Below, piece by piece: positions 1 through 12,300 of a stretch of 64,000 nucleotides of DNA. The stretch covers positions 62,001-126,000 of the forward strand of contig JAIFAC010000106.1 of NCBI GenBank assembly GCA_026545765.1, given 5' to 3'. The notes beneath the pieces were generated by a model. It had not been told where the DNA came from and did not search any database. It saw only the letters and a list, made by a program, of their open reading frames with translations. The DNA is from Plantago major. Lineage: Eukaryota; Streptophyta; Magnoliopsida; Lamiales; Plantaginaceae. The position numbers and the translations under genes were made by a program. Positions within the stretch are counted from its first letter, which is position 1; each line of letters opens with the position of its first letter.

Positions 1-997
1 TCTCGCCACAATCAAGAATGTCTCATGGTGAGTCAATCTGGTCACATGTAAGAGCACCGTTATGGCACAAAAGAATGAGTCACTTGAACTTCAAAACTCA
101 ATAGACTTGCCAAGAAAGAGTTAGTGGTCGGCCTTCCTGTAACATCTTTCGTAAAGGATAGTATCCGTTCTTCCGCCGATGGGGAAACAATCTAAGATCT
201 CTTTCAAGTCCAAAATCGTACACTCTAGTGTTAGACCACGCAACTTTTACACATGGATCTTTTGAATCATCTCAGAATTAGTTATGCATAAGAAGTATGG
301 TCCGTTGTTGTAGATGACTTCTCAAGATTCACTTGGGTTGTTTCTCAAACACAAATCATGCCGTGGTGGAGATACCAAAACTTGTCAAAAAGCTTGAAGT
401 CATGAAAATGACAAGGTATCCGCAATCGTAATGCACTATGGTACTGAGTTTATCAACCAAGACATAAAGGATTTTTGTACCGCAAAGGTATACAACACCA
501 ACTTTCCTCTCAGAAGAACACCTCAACAAAATGGTGTTGCGTAAAGGAAAAAGAACCCTTAATGAAGCCGCAAGGACGATGCTAATGACATCAAATAAGT
601 GAAGATTATCGGTTGAAATCGTAAACACACCGCTACACTCGTAATGTATGTTTGATAAACAAACACCATGACAAGACCCCTATGAAATCTTGGTTGGTAG
701 ACCCCCTAATATCAAACATCCGAGAGTATTTGTAGATGTTTTGTTTTAAACAATGGGAAAGATTATCTGAGAACATTTCAACCAAAGGCAGATGAAGGTG
801 TTTTTCTTGGTTACTCCACAAATAGCAAAGCCTACAGAGTTTACAACAAAAGAACAAATAAAATTGAAGAATCAATTCATGTCAGATTCTATGAAGGAAA
901 TAAGAAAACACCTCCTAATGATGAACTCTCAGAAAGGTTCAAAGAACTATTACTGAGGGATTCTAAAGAAGAATCCTCAGAAAGGAGAAACATCATT
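1..997 (+). pseudogene. Copia integrase region of copy A (remnant)
   Basis: Short scattered matches to the GAG-pre-integrase and integrase core of Copia elements can be read here. One is a stretch like the 'MSHLNFKTLN' segment near position 85-110. Another is the integrase end, with a 'TPYEILVGRPPNIKHLRVFG'-type motif around 670-740, followed by the 'FLGYS..SKAYRVYN' motif around 800-860. The same motifs are clearer in copy D on the opposite strand (17652-18335). Only fragments remain, with many breaks. Confidence 0.75.
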
Positions 998-1585
998 ATG
1001 GAAAGTGAGGATGACTCTGACGTAGAAAAGCTTGAAATGCCTAGTAACAACAAGATGACTCATGCATATGATGAGGAATTTCCTGAGTTTTCCGTAAATG
1101 GAACAGTTATCGAGAACCTTCATCATGAAGAGGTATCCGAAATAAGAATGTCAAATGCATGTTCCGATATCTCTAACATCGAAAAAGTGTCGATATCCAT
1201 GACATTTCCCATATGTCGATATCTCGACATCGAAAAAGTATCAAATCAAAATCTTAGTGATTCACATTCAGATCACGTGATATTGATCCTACTAGCACTA
1301 AACCTATGATGAGATGGATCTAAGATCATCCGCAAAGGATATAATCGACCAATTAATCAGGGTGTTAGGACTAGGAGAGCAATAGCTGAAAATGCTAACT
1401 CTCTCTTTGGATGTTTCATCTCGAATATTGAACCTAAAAATATAGAAGAAGCATTAGGAGACCAAGACTGGATCTCTGCAATGCAAGAAGAGTTGGATCA
1501 ATTTGAGAGAAACAAAGTCTGGAAACTAGTTCCATTTATAGAAGGAATATCTGTGATTGGAACTAAATAGGTTTTCAGAAACAAG

Positions 1586-3115
1586 ATGAATGAATCTGGT
1601 GAAATAACGAGAAACAAAGCAAGATTGGTTGCCAAGGAATTTACCCAGACTGAAGGCTTAGACTTTGACGAGTCATATGCACCAGTTGCCAGATTGGATG
1701 CAATAAGACTCTTTCTAGCCTTTGCAGCTCATAAAGATTTTAAAGTTTATCAGATGGATGTCAAAAGTACATTCTTAAACGGTGAACTTGCAGAAGAAGT
1801 TTATGTTGAGCAACCACCTAGCTTTGAAGTTTCCTCAGAAAGTAAAATGGTCTATAAACTACAGAAAGCTCTGTATAGACTGAAACAGGCTCCAAGAGCA
1901 TGGTATGACACTTTGGCCAAGTACCTTCTGGAAAGTGGTTTCAAGAAAGGTGAAGTTGATAAAACTTTATTTACCTTAAATCATGACGGGAAACTACTCT
2001 TAGTTCAAGTATATGTTGATGACATCATATTTGGATCTAAGGACAAGCAACTTTGTAATGACTTTGCAAATCTCATGAAAAGCAAGTTTGAGATGAGCAT
2101 GATGGGAGAAATGAATTATTTCCGAGGATTGCAAGTCAAGCAACTCAATGATGGAATATTCATTAGTCAAACAAAGTATGCAAAAGATTTGCTCACAAAA
2201 TTCAATCTTAAGCCTTCTGAAAAGAATGCTAAGATACCTATGAGCATTGGAACTAAAATAACCTATACTGAATCAGATAAGAGTGTTGAAGAACATAAGT
2301 ATAGGAAATTGATAGGTTCACTACTTTACCTCACTGCAAGTAGACCTGATATTCAATATGCCGTTGGAGTATGTGCTAGATTTCAGACAAATCCAATGCA
2401 AACACACTACAACATTGCTATGAAAATATTAAGGTATGTAAAGGATACAGTAGATGTAGGATTGTGGTATCCTAAAGAAAGTGGATTGAGTTTAGCTGGG
2501 TACTCAGACGCTGATTATGCTGGATCACTGCTTGATAGGAAAAGCACCTCAGGAACTTGTCAGTTTCTGGGTACTAGACTTATCTCATGGTTTAGCAAGA
2601 AGCAAAACTCAATTGCAACTTCTACCACAGAGGCTAAATATATTGCTGCTGGTTGTTGTGCAACACAAATTCTGTGGATACAACAACAACTTAAAGACTA
2701 TCGACTCGATGAGAAGAAAACTCCCATTTTCTGTGACAACACAAGTGCTATCGCAATTACACGGAATCCTAAATTTCATGCAAGAACAAAGCACATTGAT
2801 GTTAGACATCACTTCATCAGAGACCATGTTGAAAAGGACAATATAGAGATACTCAAGATTGGCACTGAAGACCAACTTGCAGATATCTTCACTAAGCCAC
2901 TACAAAAAAGTAGATTCTTAGCCTTAAGACATAGTCTTGGACTAATGGAACTACCAATGAATGTAAGAGTTCGTATCCGAACGGCATCCAGAGAAGAGGT
3001 ATCCGAACGGGCATCCGTAAGAGAGGTACCGAACGGCATCCAGAGAAGAGGTATCCGAACGGTATCCAGAGAAGAGAAAAGAGAAACTGAATGGGTATCC
3101 AAGTCAAAAGGCTAA
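1586..3115 (+). CDS. Copia pol part: reverse transcriptase and RNase H (copy A)
   Basis: An open stretch of 509 codons carries most of a Copia polymerase. Reverse transcriptase copies element RNA into cDNA, and RNase H removes the RNA strand, both inside virus-like particles. Readable landmarks are [13 protein letters not shown] near residue 55, [13 protein letters not shown] near 95, and the catalytic YVDD box followed by IIFGS near residues 140-150. The connection motif [13 protein letters not shown] follows. RNase H landmarks are [25 protein letters not shown] and [14 protein letters not shown], ending in [11 protein letters not shown] near 450. The last 50 or so residues are a basic/acidic repeat tail encoded by a tandem repeat. 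The first part of the RT domain lies upstream (about 1320-1585), so this is a part of pol and not a whole gene. It belongs to copy A and is not a host gene. Confidence 0.85.
   Translation: MNESGEITRNKARLVAKEFTQTEGLDFDESYAPVARLDAIRLFLAFAAHKDFKVYQMDVKSTFLNGELAEEVYVEQPPSFEVSSESKMVYKLQKALYRLKQAPRAWYDTLAKYLLESGFKKGEVDKTLFTLNHDGKLLLVQVYVDDIIFGSKDKQLCNDFANLMKSKFEMSMMGEMNYFRGLQVKQLNDGIFISQTKYAKDLLTKFNLKPSEKNAKIPMSIGTKITYTESDKSVEEHKYRKLIGSLLYLTASRPDIQYAVGVCARFQTNPMQTHYNIAMKILRYVKDTVDVGLWYPKESGLSLAGYSDADYAGSLLDRKSTSGTCQFLGTRLISWFSKKQNSIATSTTEAKYIAAGCCATQILWIQQQLKDYRLDEKKTPIFCDNTSAIAITRNPKFHARTKHIDVRHHFIRDHVEKDNIEILKIGTEDQLADIFTKPLQKSRFLALRHSLGLMELPMNVRVRIRTASREEVSERASVREVPNGIQRRGIRTVSREEKRETEWVSKSKG
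2968..3080 (+). repeat. Purine-rich tandem repeat at the pol 3' end
   Basis: About four imperfect copies of a 26-bp unit, core GAGAAGAGGTATCCGAACGG, follow the conserved end of RNase H and are translated as an Arg/Ser/Glu-rich tail in the open frame. A related array of similar units lies on the other strand in copy D (about 15370-15500). Sireviruses are known for purine-rich repeats near the 3' part of the element; whether these serve as extra polypurine tracts is inference. Confidence 0.65.
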
Positions 3116-3483
3116 AAGCAAAAGATAGCTTAAGATCTCTGAGACGGGAACTCAGATATCTGAATCACTCTATAAACGGGGAACACAAAAGAGAATAGTA
3201 TAACTATCTGCAGTCAACTACTCTCTTGAAACTCGCATTATTTCTATCTTGATGAAAAACTTGGAGAAATCCTAAGTATAAGACAGATTCAGATGCAAAC
3301 AGTGTTCTTGGTCATACAAAAACGTGATTCCGAAAGCTATGCGCCAAAATTCATTAAATGGGCACAATTACACTTGTTGATTGTGATCATTGCTGATGAA
3401 GCAATGGTGACCCTTGATGAAATTAAGCGATTGATCTGTACGGTGGAAATTAATTCACAGTAAGTAGTGGACTGTTGAAATTC

Positions 3484-3796
3484 AGACATGGCCCACTAAG
3501 CATTTAATGCCGAACTAGCTCACGCCTGCTTGCAAATCACAGATGCGTACACACAAAATCAATTTGTATGTATTTGTCTGTTGGGATTCAACTGCTATAT
3601 ATATAGGATTTTGGCATAGGAAATCACTTTTGCCTAATCCGAAAACTCATCTTGCACAAAAATAGCAAATCCTTCTCCTGATTCTCTGCAAAACCTTCTA
3701 CAATCTCTGCAAATCAAGATTAAGTTTTTCTGCAAAGAATTACTAAATCAAATCTCTTTCAAACACTAATTTCAAATCCCTACACTATATAAAGAG
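3484..3796 (+). promoter_or_regulatory. Conserved TATA block before the extra 3' region (copy A)
   Basis: Between pol and the extra coding-like region is a block shared by copies A, D and C. It starts with a GACATGGCCCACTA motif (3485-3498), which contains GGCCCA, the reverse of the plant site II motif TGGGCC. About 100 bp later comes CTATATATATAGGA (3595-3608). The first ATG of the extra region follows about 200 bp after that (3797). A second TATA-like string, CTATATAAAGAG, abuts the ATG. The order and spacing resemble a plant promoter, but promoter activity is inference. Confidence 0.5.
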
Positions 3797-6700
3797 ATGG
3801 CCCCTAAAATTTCAACTACACTAAAATCTCAATCCTCCACTGGTACTGCTGAAAAGCAAGCACCAGAGTTGGTTATTGTGAACAACCGACTGGTAGGAGA
3901 TTTTAACTCGACTATTGACTTCAAATCACGTAATGATTTGGGGTGGTGCCATGGTTGAGGAATACCTCACGGCCGAATAGAGAACCGTCGATGTAAAGCT
4001 AATTCTTGACATGCTTGAAAAGGCACAAATCAAGGGCTTTTTATCCGCCCTAGTGGAATTTCATCACCGATGTGTTGGAATTCTACAACAACCTGTGATT
4101 ATTTCCTGTTTCAAGGCAATCAAATAGTTCATTAAAACCTCACCAAGGAAAGGAAATCCTTCCGACTTAACAACTTTCAGAAGTTGTTTGAGTTTCAAAA
4201 TCTTGGAAAGGATTTTGAAATAAACACCAAGGATGATGAACTCCTTGAAGGTGTTAAAGAACTTTACAGTGACGTGTGTGATCTAAAATCAGATACACCC
4301 ACTGAGTTCAAGCTTGCTGACATCCAACCGTATATCCGCTGGTTCACCGATGTACCGCTTGCATTCTTCACAGATGCTTTGATGGTCTACAAGGAGGTGT
4401 CAACCGATAAGCCAAGAACGGTGGATGATGATATTCTTTGAATCAACAAGACAAAAGGCTGGAAAACCCTTTAATCGGGAAAGTACGCCTTCAAGTTTGT
4501 GAAGAAGATTCAAGGCTTGAGCCTAAGATTACCAAAGGACTAGCCGAGCCAAAGGCCACCGTAGGATATGGTCCAAAATATGCTACTTGGTCGAAAAGAT
4601 TGGCATTGAGCTCGAGAGACGGCTACCGAATAGCCAACAAGAATCTACTCTACAAATATGAGTATACAAACTTGATGAAAAAGGTTACCGGGTCTCGTAA
4701 AGGTTCTAAGAAGAAAGTCCAAAAGGTATCTCAAGAAAAGGTTATACCAAGAAGCCCGTAACTTCAAGAAAGAAGTCTGCTGGCAAATCAAAAGACACAC
4801 CCAAAGAGGTTGTCGATTCTCAGATATCTGCAGGCATTGTCGATGAACTGATAAAGGCAGATGAAATCATCAATGATGAAAAAGAGTTATCAACTACTAA
4901 ACAAGTAGACTCAGCAAGAGAAAGTGCTTTCAGAAATGTTGCGACTAATGCAGAAAGCCTTGCTGATGAACTCATAAATGCTGCCAAAAGTGGTGAAAAA
5001 CACCAAGCCCTATCTGCAGAAACCGCAGGAATAATGGACCAATCTGCCCAATGATGAGAGCTCGACGATGAAGATGATGAACTAGTCATCTCTCAAGTCC
5101 TAGAAAGAACAAAGAGGGCTAAGGTTATCAAAAAGAATCGTGATAAGGTATCTGAAGAAGAACCTACACCACAGGTTGCTGAACCTATAGCAAAGGTTGT
5201 TGGTGCAAACACATCATCAGGGAATATTTCTCTTGCACAACTTCAAAAAGACTTGATGAGTGGTATTTTAGTACTGGCGGATGCTGATGGAAACGCCACA
5301 ACTAAAAATCTGGAAGAACATTCCCATCGACCAATCCTCCGCTTGCATAACCACAACAACCACAACAGCCACAAGTGGTTGATGAAATGGTAAACGAACT
5401 CCATTTCGAATTACAAGCAATGCAGTATGCTGAAGAAAATCCTGCAAAAGAGCAGGTTCCCCAACTCAATGAGAGGGATCAAACTGAGACATCTACTCAG
5501 AATGATCAACTGTGGAGGCAACGAGTATATTCAGAAAGGTGTGAAGTACCGTAAACTTCAAGCAAAGAAAGACCGGGACAAGAAGACCAAAGTATAGAAA
5601 GGTCACAAGTTCCAGAGACCAATCACCAAACTACTCGTAGTCAACGTTTAACTCTTATCTTGTGAAAATTTTATGCTTGTACATCTTGTTATTTATAAAA
5701 TTCTTTGTTACAGGTGAGTTAGAACACACAAACAAGAGGAAGTCAAAGCTTACCTCAGAAACTGAGAAGGAGGTTTCCTCAACCTCGCCTCTTAAGACAT
5801 CTGACCCTGTGTCACAGGTAATAATGGATTCTTAAGATAACACTTCTTCAGTTATAAGTTTATGTGCTTAATCATTCAAAATAAATGTTTCTAACAGGCT
5901 CCAACTGAGATGGAAGAAGATAAGGCAAAAATGCCAGAGACAAGGTTTCAAGAACACATCACCGAGCCTTCTAGCATGAAGGTATATGAAATCAAGTGAT
6001 AAGTATTCTTCATCTGGTTATCTTATATCTCTTCTAAAATATTCAATACTTTCTACTCACAGATCAATCAAGTAGAAATGCACGGGACAAAGTTGCACAT
6101 CCTCGATCAATGGAAATTGATGAAGCCCCCAAGGCAACAACACTCGAAAGAACACAATAAACTTAAAAATTTTATGAGAAAAATGACTCTGAGCTTCCTT
6201 TTGAGGAAGTAAGTAGCAAAAATCAAAATTCATTAAAAGCATATTTATGCACAAATTCTTTCAAATAATTTCCTAAGTATTGTATTATTCTTGATTCTCA
6301 GGTTCAAGAAAGAAAGGTTGATGAGGACCAGACTTCCAAGTCTTCACCTCACAACAAGATATCTGAGACACCAATTGTCTCAGTAGCACAAGTCTCTGAG
6401 CCTGAAGTACTAACTCAGGTAACTCAGAAACTAAACTACACTTTCACTCAGATATCTACAAAAGTTTTGAAGCTCACTCAAAACTTTTTCGTTCAGGCTC
6501 AAACAAGTGCCGAGCAGGTTCCCAATGTTGAGACAAGGGACCTACTTCCCTTCTTCAAAACACACACCTTGCCAAAGCACATTAAATGCTTCAAGAAATG
6601 GCAAAGGTTAATGTGCTCTGATCTCTCTGAAATATTGAGAATCACAGATCAACCAAACAGACGAGCACGAGCTCTTGACTTGGAGACATACATCCATGCA

Positions 6701-9123
6701 ATGTTCCCTACCGAACAATACACAATTGCGACTCTATTGCATAAGGATTTCTCCAGAGAAGTAGCGCATAGTTTGATACAAGCCTTTGAACAGGCAGATG
6801 GTCAGACAAGATTACAAATGGCATTTAAGCCAGTCCTGCCCCAAACTCTGCAATTTATACCTTCTGAACAAGAAGAGGATAATGGGCAGAAGATCACTAT
6901 TCCTAAAGTGATCAATCTTGTGTCTGAAGATGATGAGGAAGAGATAAATGAAAATGACTTCGACGAACCTCCCACTGACCATCACCAAAAGGATGACACA
7001 GATAAAAAGGATGATGATGATGCCCCTGCACCAGGGACCGGAGGAATTTCACTAAGAAATGATGCCTCAGCTGCTGAAAAGCACACTGAGAAGCCTTCAC
7101 AGAAATCTCCGTGTCCATCTCCTCAAAAATCTACTCATCCATCTTCTAACCAACACCCAATTACTACTGAACAAGTAGTTGAGCTTTCTGAAGAAACCGA
7201 TCAGAAAATATTAAACACTCAAACCGAAGAAGAACAAAGATCAAATAGCTAAATCCAGAGACAAGCTTGATCAACTACAAGATCAATACTTACAAGAAAT
7301 GATTGCGAGGTTAAAGAGCTACGATGTCATGATATCACCAAAGAACTCGACATCAAGAAGTATTCAAGTCAAGCATGATGCTTCATCTTCAAAAGAAGTA
7401 CCATCCTCCTCCCGTAAAGGAAAGAAACCAATCGAGATGGTTAAATGTCCAAGAGGATGAAGATCACCGGGCTGATTACTCGATGATGAAGAAGACAAGA
7501 TTTCTTTGCAGAAGCATAATGAACATCTAGCGTCACTTGAAAAGGAAGTCGATTCCTACAATTTTCAGCAACCGCCAAATGTTCACTCCAATGAATACAT
7601 GAATAGGTACCAAGCATCGCTACTCAACAAGGAGATGTCTTCACAAAACAAGGAAGTAATCGCCTCCTCTCCGAATGAGAAAGTTCATCGAGCTCATCAC
7701 TCAGAGAACAACTAGCATAGTCATTGAAGATCTGGGAATGATAAGGGACGATGCGCTTTAGTCAAAAAGCTTTCCAAGAGGCAAGTTACACCGAAAGCAG
7801 ATGCCATCCTAGCCCATTAGCGTAGCTCACCGATAAGGACAATGGACTTATCAAGCAAAATCAGAGCTCAAAGTAACTTCGTGTTGGTCACCGCCTATAA
7901 TTATTTACAAGGGCATTTTAACTCTCTCTCGATTCTTTATGAGACCGAGTCACCAACAATGACTAAGGGGAAAGAATGTACAACTGACCTCAAAGTTAGG
8001 GTAATGGGAAGAAGGAGAAGAAAACAAGAAGAACTGAGTGCGGCTCGTAAAGGAAGAAGAAACATGAAAACTTCCACCACCACTCGTAATCAATGAACCT
8101 CCTCAAGCCAAGTCGCTTTGCAAATAGTAGCTCTTAAACCCATCAAGGAACTAAATGATAACAAGGGCCATGGCACAGAAACCTCCAAGGAGTACCAAGG
8201 CTCCAAGGAGAAGACAAGTTAAAGGGATTGATGAATCTTCTAAAGAAGAAGAAGAAGGTCAAATCAAGTCCCTGGGCAATGAAGAAGGCTGTAAAACTCA
8301 CATAAGATTCAATCTTGATGATGATGAGGAAACTGATGAAGATGAAGCTCCTCTTCACAAGAAAAGGAAAATTGAAAGCCTAATCGAGCCCATAGAGCCC
8401 CTAGCAAAAACACCCTCTCGAAATACCAAGTCTATCCAGGTGGTGGCTCTTCAAGCAACAACCCCAAAGAGAATTCAAGATGAAGGAAGCAAAGACAAAG
8501 TCAACTTCCACTAGAAGCCAAAATAGAGTATGTGATGTATGACAATGATTCCTCTGTCTACAGGTGCATCAATCAGAAAAATGGCTATTGGATTCTGGAA
8601 CTTAAGCATCTATTGGTAAATTCAAGATTTCCAGAACCAATCCATAAACAACTTATGGCATGGAGAAAAGATAAGCCAACCTTGATCAACACCAATCACA
8701 TTAAAGCCCTGGCCCGTCGATTTTGAAGTTGTCAAGAGAACTGCCATGAGAAAGGACCTCTCGATGAATGTCGATATGGAAAGCCGATGATGTGCATGTA
8801 ATCAATATCACAGAACAGCACAAGAGCAAGACTCGCTGTAGAACCCTATGAATCGTTCTATCTAACTGAAGATCAATACAAGGGTGACATCAAATATCTG
8901 AAGATTATCTACGAATACTTCAAGCTTTCAGATATCAGAATAGAGCATGCCTGGAAGTGGGGAAAGTATCTGTGGGTCAAACATTTTGTCAAGAAAAATC
9001 CTACCAAAACCTACAAAGAGGTCTGTGGATTTGCCAGAGACACAGAGATGCTCATCAGAACACTTCTCTATGACTATTCTGATGACATCAAAAGGTTTGG
9101 AGATAGAAAATTTGCAGACTAAT
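3797..9123 (+). pseudogene. Extra 3' coding-like region after pol (copy A)
   Basis: This region lies between pol and the missing 3' LTR and encodes pieces of one or more proteins that I do not recognise. It begins MAPKISTTLKSQSS. The clearest open pieces are 4184-4441, the stretch from about 6497 to 7252, and 8155-8514. The 6.5-7.25 kb piece contains a helical domain (DLLPFF...HIKCFKKWQ...ALDLETYIHAMFPTE) followed by an acidic stretch beginning NLVSEDDEEE. The C-terminal part (about 8520-9120) holds GYWILELKHLLVNSRFPEPI and KYLWVKHFVKKNPTKTY. Acidic, Ser/Glu-rich low-complexity sequence links the pieces. I see no signal peptide or membrane segment, so a classical envelope protein is not supported. 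The same region recurs in copies B, C and D. It is broken here, with more than ten breaks. Confidence 0.6.
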
Positions 9124-9156
9124 CCACAGAAACACTGTTGAAGACTTGAAGAAATT

Positions 9157-9337
9157 GAAGACTTGAAGACTAGTTTATTAGGATGTTTACTTGGAGCTTG
9201 GTTACTCCTGTTGTCCTGAGTTACTACGTAGTTTTTGTTGTATTTTTGCTGACTGAGCTTAACTGTATTATGTATTAGGACAACAGGAGTAACCAAGCTC
9301 CAAGTAAACATCCTAATAGACTAGTCTTCAAGTCTTC
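9157..9337. repeat. Inverted repeat at the A/D tail-to-tail junction
   Basis: Two arms of about 60 bp (9157-9217 and 9277-9337) are near-perfect reverse complements around a 59-bp spacer (9218-9276). Each arm is the tail of the Copia element, including TTGAAGACTAGT and GGAGCTTGGTTACTCCTGTT. The spacer continues the copy A tail sequence, so copy A extends about 60 bp further than copy D. Beyond the arms the two copies stay homologous but clearly diverged, so this is a junction between two different copies and not a simple mirror of one. Confidence 0.8.
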
Positions 9338-9339
9338 AA

Positions 9340-12300
9340 TCTTCAAGTCTTCAACAGAGTTTCTATGGATCAGTCTGCAAATTTCCTATCTCCAAACCTT
9401 TTGATGTCATCAGAATAATCATAAAGAAGAGTTCTGACAAGCATCTCTGCTTTCCGCAAATCCACGCACTTTTTAGGTTTTGGTAGGAGTTTTCTTGAAA
9501 AATGTCACCCATGTACTTTCCCCACTGTGCATGCTCTATTCTCGATATCTAAAAGCTTGAAGTATTCAGATAATCTTCGATATCCGATGTCACCCTTGTA
9601 TTGATCTTCCGTCGATAGAACGACTCATGTGGTTCCACAAAGAAGTCTTGGTCTTGTGCCTGCTCGTGATATTCGTAATTTTGTGCACATCATCCGCTTT
9701 CCATATGGACAATCATCGAGAGGTCCTTCTTCACGGTTTCAGCCTCTTGACAACTTCAAAATCCAACCATGCTTTGATGTGATTGGTGTTGATCAAGGTA
9801 GGTTTATTCTTTCTCCATGCCATAAGTTGTTTAAGGATTGGTTCTGGAAATCTTGAATTTACCAATAGATGCTTAAGTTCCGTAATCCAATAGCCATATT
9901 TCGATTGATGCACCAGAGATGAGGAATCATTGTCATACTTCACATACTCAATTTTGGCTTCTTCCGCCCGAGTGGAAGTCGACTTTCTTTGCTCACCTCG
10001 CTCCTTTTCGCCTTGAATTCTCTTTGGGTTGTTGCTTGAAGAACCACCACCGGATAGACTTGGTATTTCCAGAGGGTATTTTAGTCGCTAGGGCTTTGCA
10101 AATGGGCCCGCCAGCTTTCAATTTTCCTTTTTCTGTGAAGAGGAGCTTCATCTTCATCAGTCTCTTCATCATCATCAAGATCAATTCATGTGAGATTTTT
10201 GCAGCCTTCTTCATTGCCCTGGGACTTGATTTGACCTTCTTCTTCTTCTTCTTCAGAAGATTCATCAATCCCTCTAACTTGTCTTCTCCTTGGAGCCTTG
10301 GTACTCCTTGGAGGTTTCTATGCCATGGCCCTTGTTACCATTTTGGTTCCTTCAGTAGGTCTCTGGGAAGCAGCTTGGCTTGAGGAGGGTTCATTGATTC
10401 TGAGTGGTGAATGGGAAGTTTTTCTTCTTCCTTTCTGAGCCGCACCAGCTCCAGAATTCTTCTTGTTTTCATCTCCTTCTTCCCATTCCCCCTGACTTTG
10501 AGGTCCAGATTTGTACTTTCTTTCCCCCTTAGTCATTGTCAAATTTCACCATAAAGGAACTGAGAGAGAGTCAAAATGCCCTTGTAAATAATTATAGCGT
10601 GACCAACTTCAAGTTCGGCTTGAGCTCGATTTTGCTTGATAAGTCCATTGTCCTTATCTGAGCTCGCTTAATGGGCCTAGGATGGCATCTCGCCAAAGAG
10701 TGTAACTTGCCTCTTGAAAAGCTTTTTCAGCTAAAGACACATCATCGTCCCTTATCATTCCCAGATCTTTCTGAGCAATGACCATGCTAGTCGTTCTGAG
10801 CTCAGTGAACTTTCTCATTTCAGAGGGGACAGAGGCAATTACTTCCTTGTTCTGTGAAAACATCTCCTTATTCAGAGTAGCCAGTACTTGGTACCTGTTC
10901 ATGTATTCATGGGAGTGGACGTTTGGTAGTTTGTTGAATATTGTAGGAGCAATCAACTTCCTTTTCAAGTGAGAAACCACTAAATGTTCATGGCGGTGCT
11001 CTGCCAAAGTCTTGTCTTCTTCATCATCTGAGTGATTAGCCCAGTGATCTTCATCCTCTTGGACATTTTCATCGATCATATCGAGTCCAGCAACCATCTC
11101 AGAGATTATTTTCTTTCTTTTCTGGGAGGAGGATGGTACTTCTTTCGAAGATGATGCAGCCTGAGCATTATGCTTGACTTCGACTTCTTCAAGATCGAAG
11201 TTCTGGTGATCTCTTGCACAACATCCCGTAGCTCTTTAACCTCAGAGTAAGCAATCATTTCTTCTAAGTATAGATCTTGTAGTTGATCAATCTTATCTCT
11301 GGATTTAGCTATTTGATCTTCCAGTTGAAGATGGAGCTGTTGTTCTTCTTCCAATAGTTGTCTGAGTTGAGCAGATCTGGTTTGAGTGTTTAAGATTTTC
11401 TGATTTGTTTCTTCAGAAAGCTCAACTACTTGTTCAGTAGTAACTACGTGTTGGTTAGAAGATGGATGAGTAGATTTCTGAGGTGATGAAGATGGAGATT
11501 TCTGTGAAGTCTTCTCAGTTTGCTTTTCAAAGACCGAGGCATTGTTTCTCCGTGAAATTCCTCCGTCCCTGTGCAGGGCATCATCATCATCCTTTTGTCA
11601 TTATCATCCTTTGGTGATGGTCAAGGAGGTTCATCAAAGTAATTTTCATTCATTTCTTCCTCCTCATCATCTTCGATACAAGATTGATCACTTCCGGATA
11701 GTGATCTTCCGCCCATTAACTTCTTCTTGTTCGTAAGGTATGAATTGCGTAGTCTGGGGCAGGACCGGTCAATGCCATCTGTAATCTTGTCCACCATCCG
11801 CCTGCTCAAAGGCATGTATCAAACTATGCGCCACTTCTCCGAAAAGCCCTTATGTAGTAGAGTCGAATCGTATTGTTCGTAGGAACATTGCTTCGACATA
11901 TGTTTCGTGTCAAGAGCTCGTGCTCGTCTCGTCAAGTTGATCGCTGATTCTCAATATTTCACAGAGATCGAGCACCTTAACTTCGCCATTTCTGAAGCAT
12001 TCAATATGCTTTCAAGGTGTGAGCTTTGAAGAAGTGAAGTAGTCCCTTGTTTCTTCAATGGGAACTTGCTTTGCATCCGCTTGAGCTCGAAGAAGGAGTT
12101 TTGAGTGAGTTTCAAAACTTTGTAGATATCTCGAGTAGAAGTGTAGTTTAGTTTCGAGTTACCCGAGTAAGAACATCGTGCTCAGATATTTGTTCTATCG
12201 AGACGATTGGTGTCTCGATATCTTGTTGTGAGGTGGAGACTTGGAAGTCCGTCCTCATCAACCTTTCTTTCGAACCCGAGAAAATACAATACTTAGGAAA

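Larger units (their letters stand above)
1..9276 (+). mobile_element. Copia LTR retrotransposon, copy A (fossil, no LTRs)
   Basis: This is a Ty1/copia element lying on the + strand and cut by the window start. In order it shows a GAG-pre-integrase/integrase remnant (about 1-1000), a linker, reverse transcriptase and RNase H (about 1320-2960), a non-coding block with a TATA-like box (about 3116-3796), and a long extra coding-like region (3797 to about 9123). Copia order is shown by integrase lying before reverse transcriptase. Neither LTR is present: the 5' side lies outside the window, and the 3' side stops at a tail-to-tail junction with copy D. The integrase and extra regions are heavily broken (well over ten breaks), while RT-RNase H is largely open. 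The extra region after pol is the position used by Sirevirus-type Copia elements for additional genes. Lineage assignment is inference. Confidence 0.9.

Noticed and set aside
3797-9123. The extra region as a classical envelope gene
   Set aside because: Its position fits, but the open pieces show no signal peptide, no hydrophobic membrane segment and no glycoprotein-like cysteine pattern.
9157-9337. The fold-back junction as purely an assembly mirror
   Set aside because: Sequence beyond the arms differs clearly between the two copies, so they are distinct elements, although the join itself still needs spanning reads.
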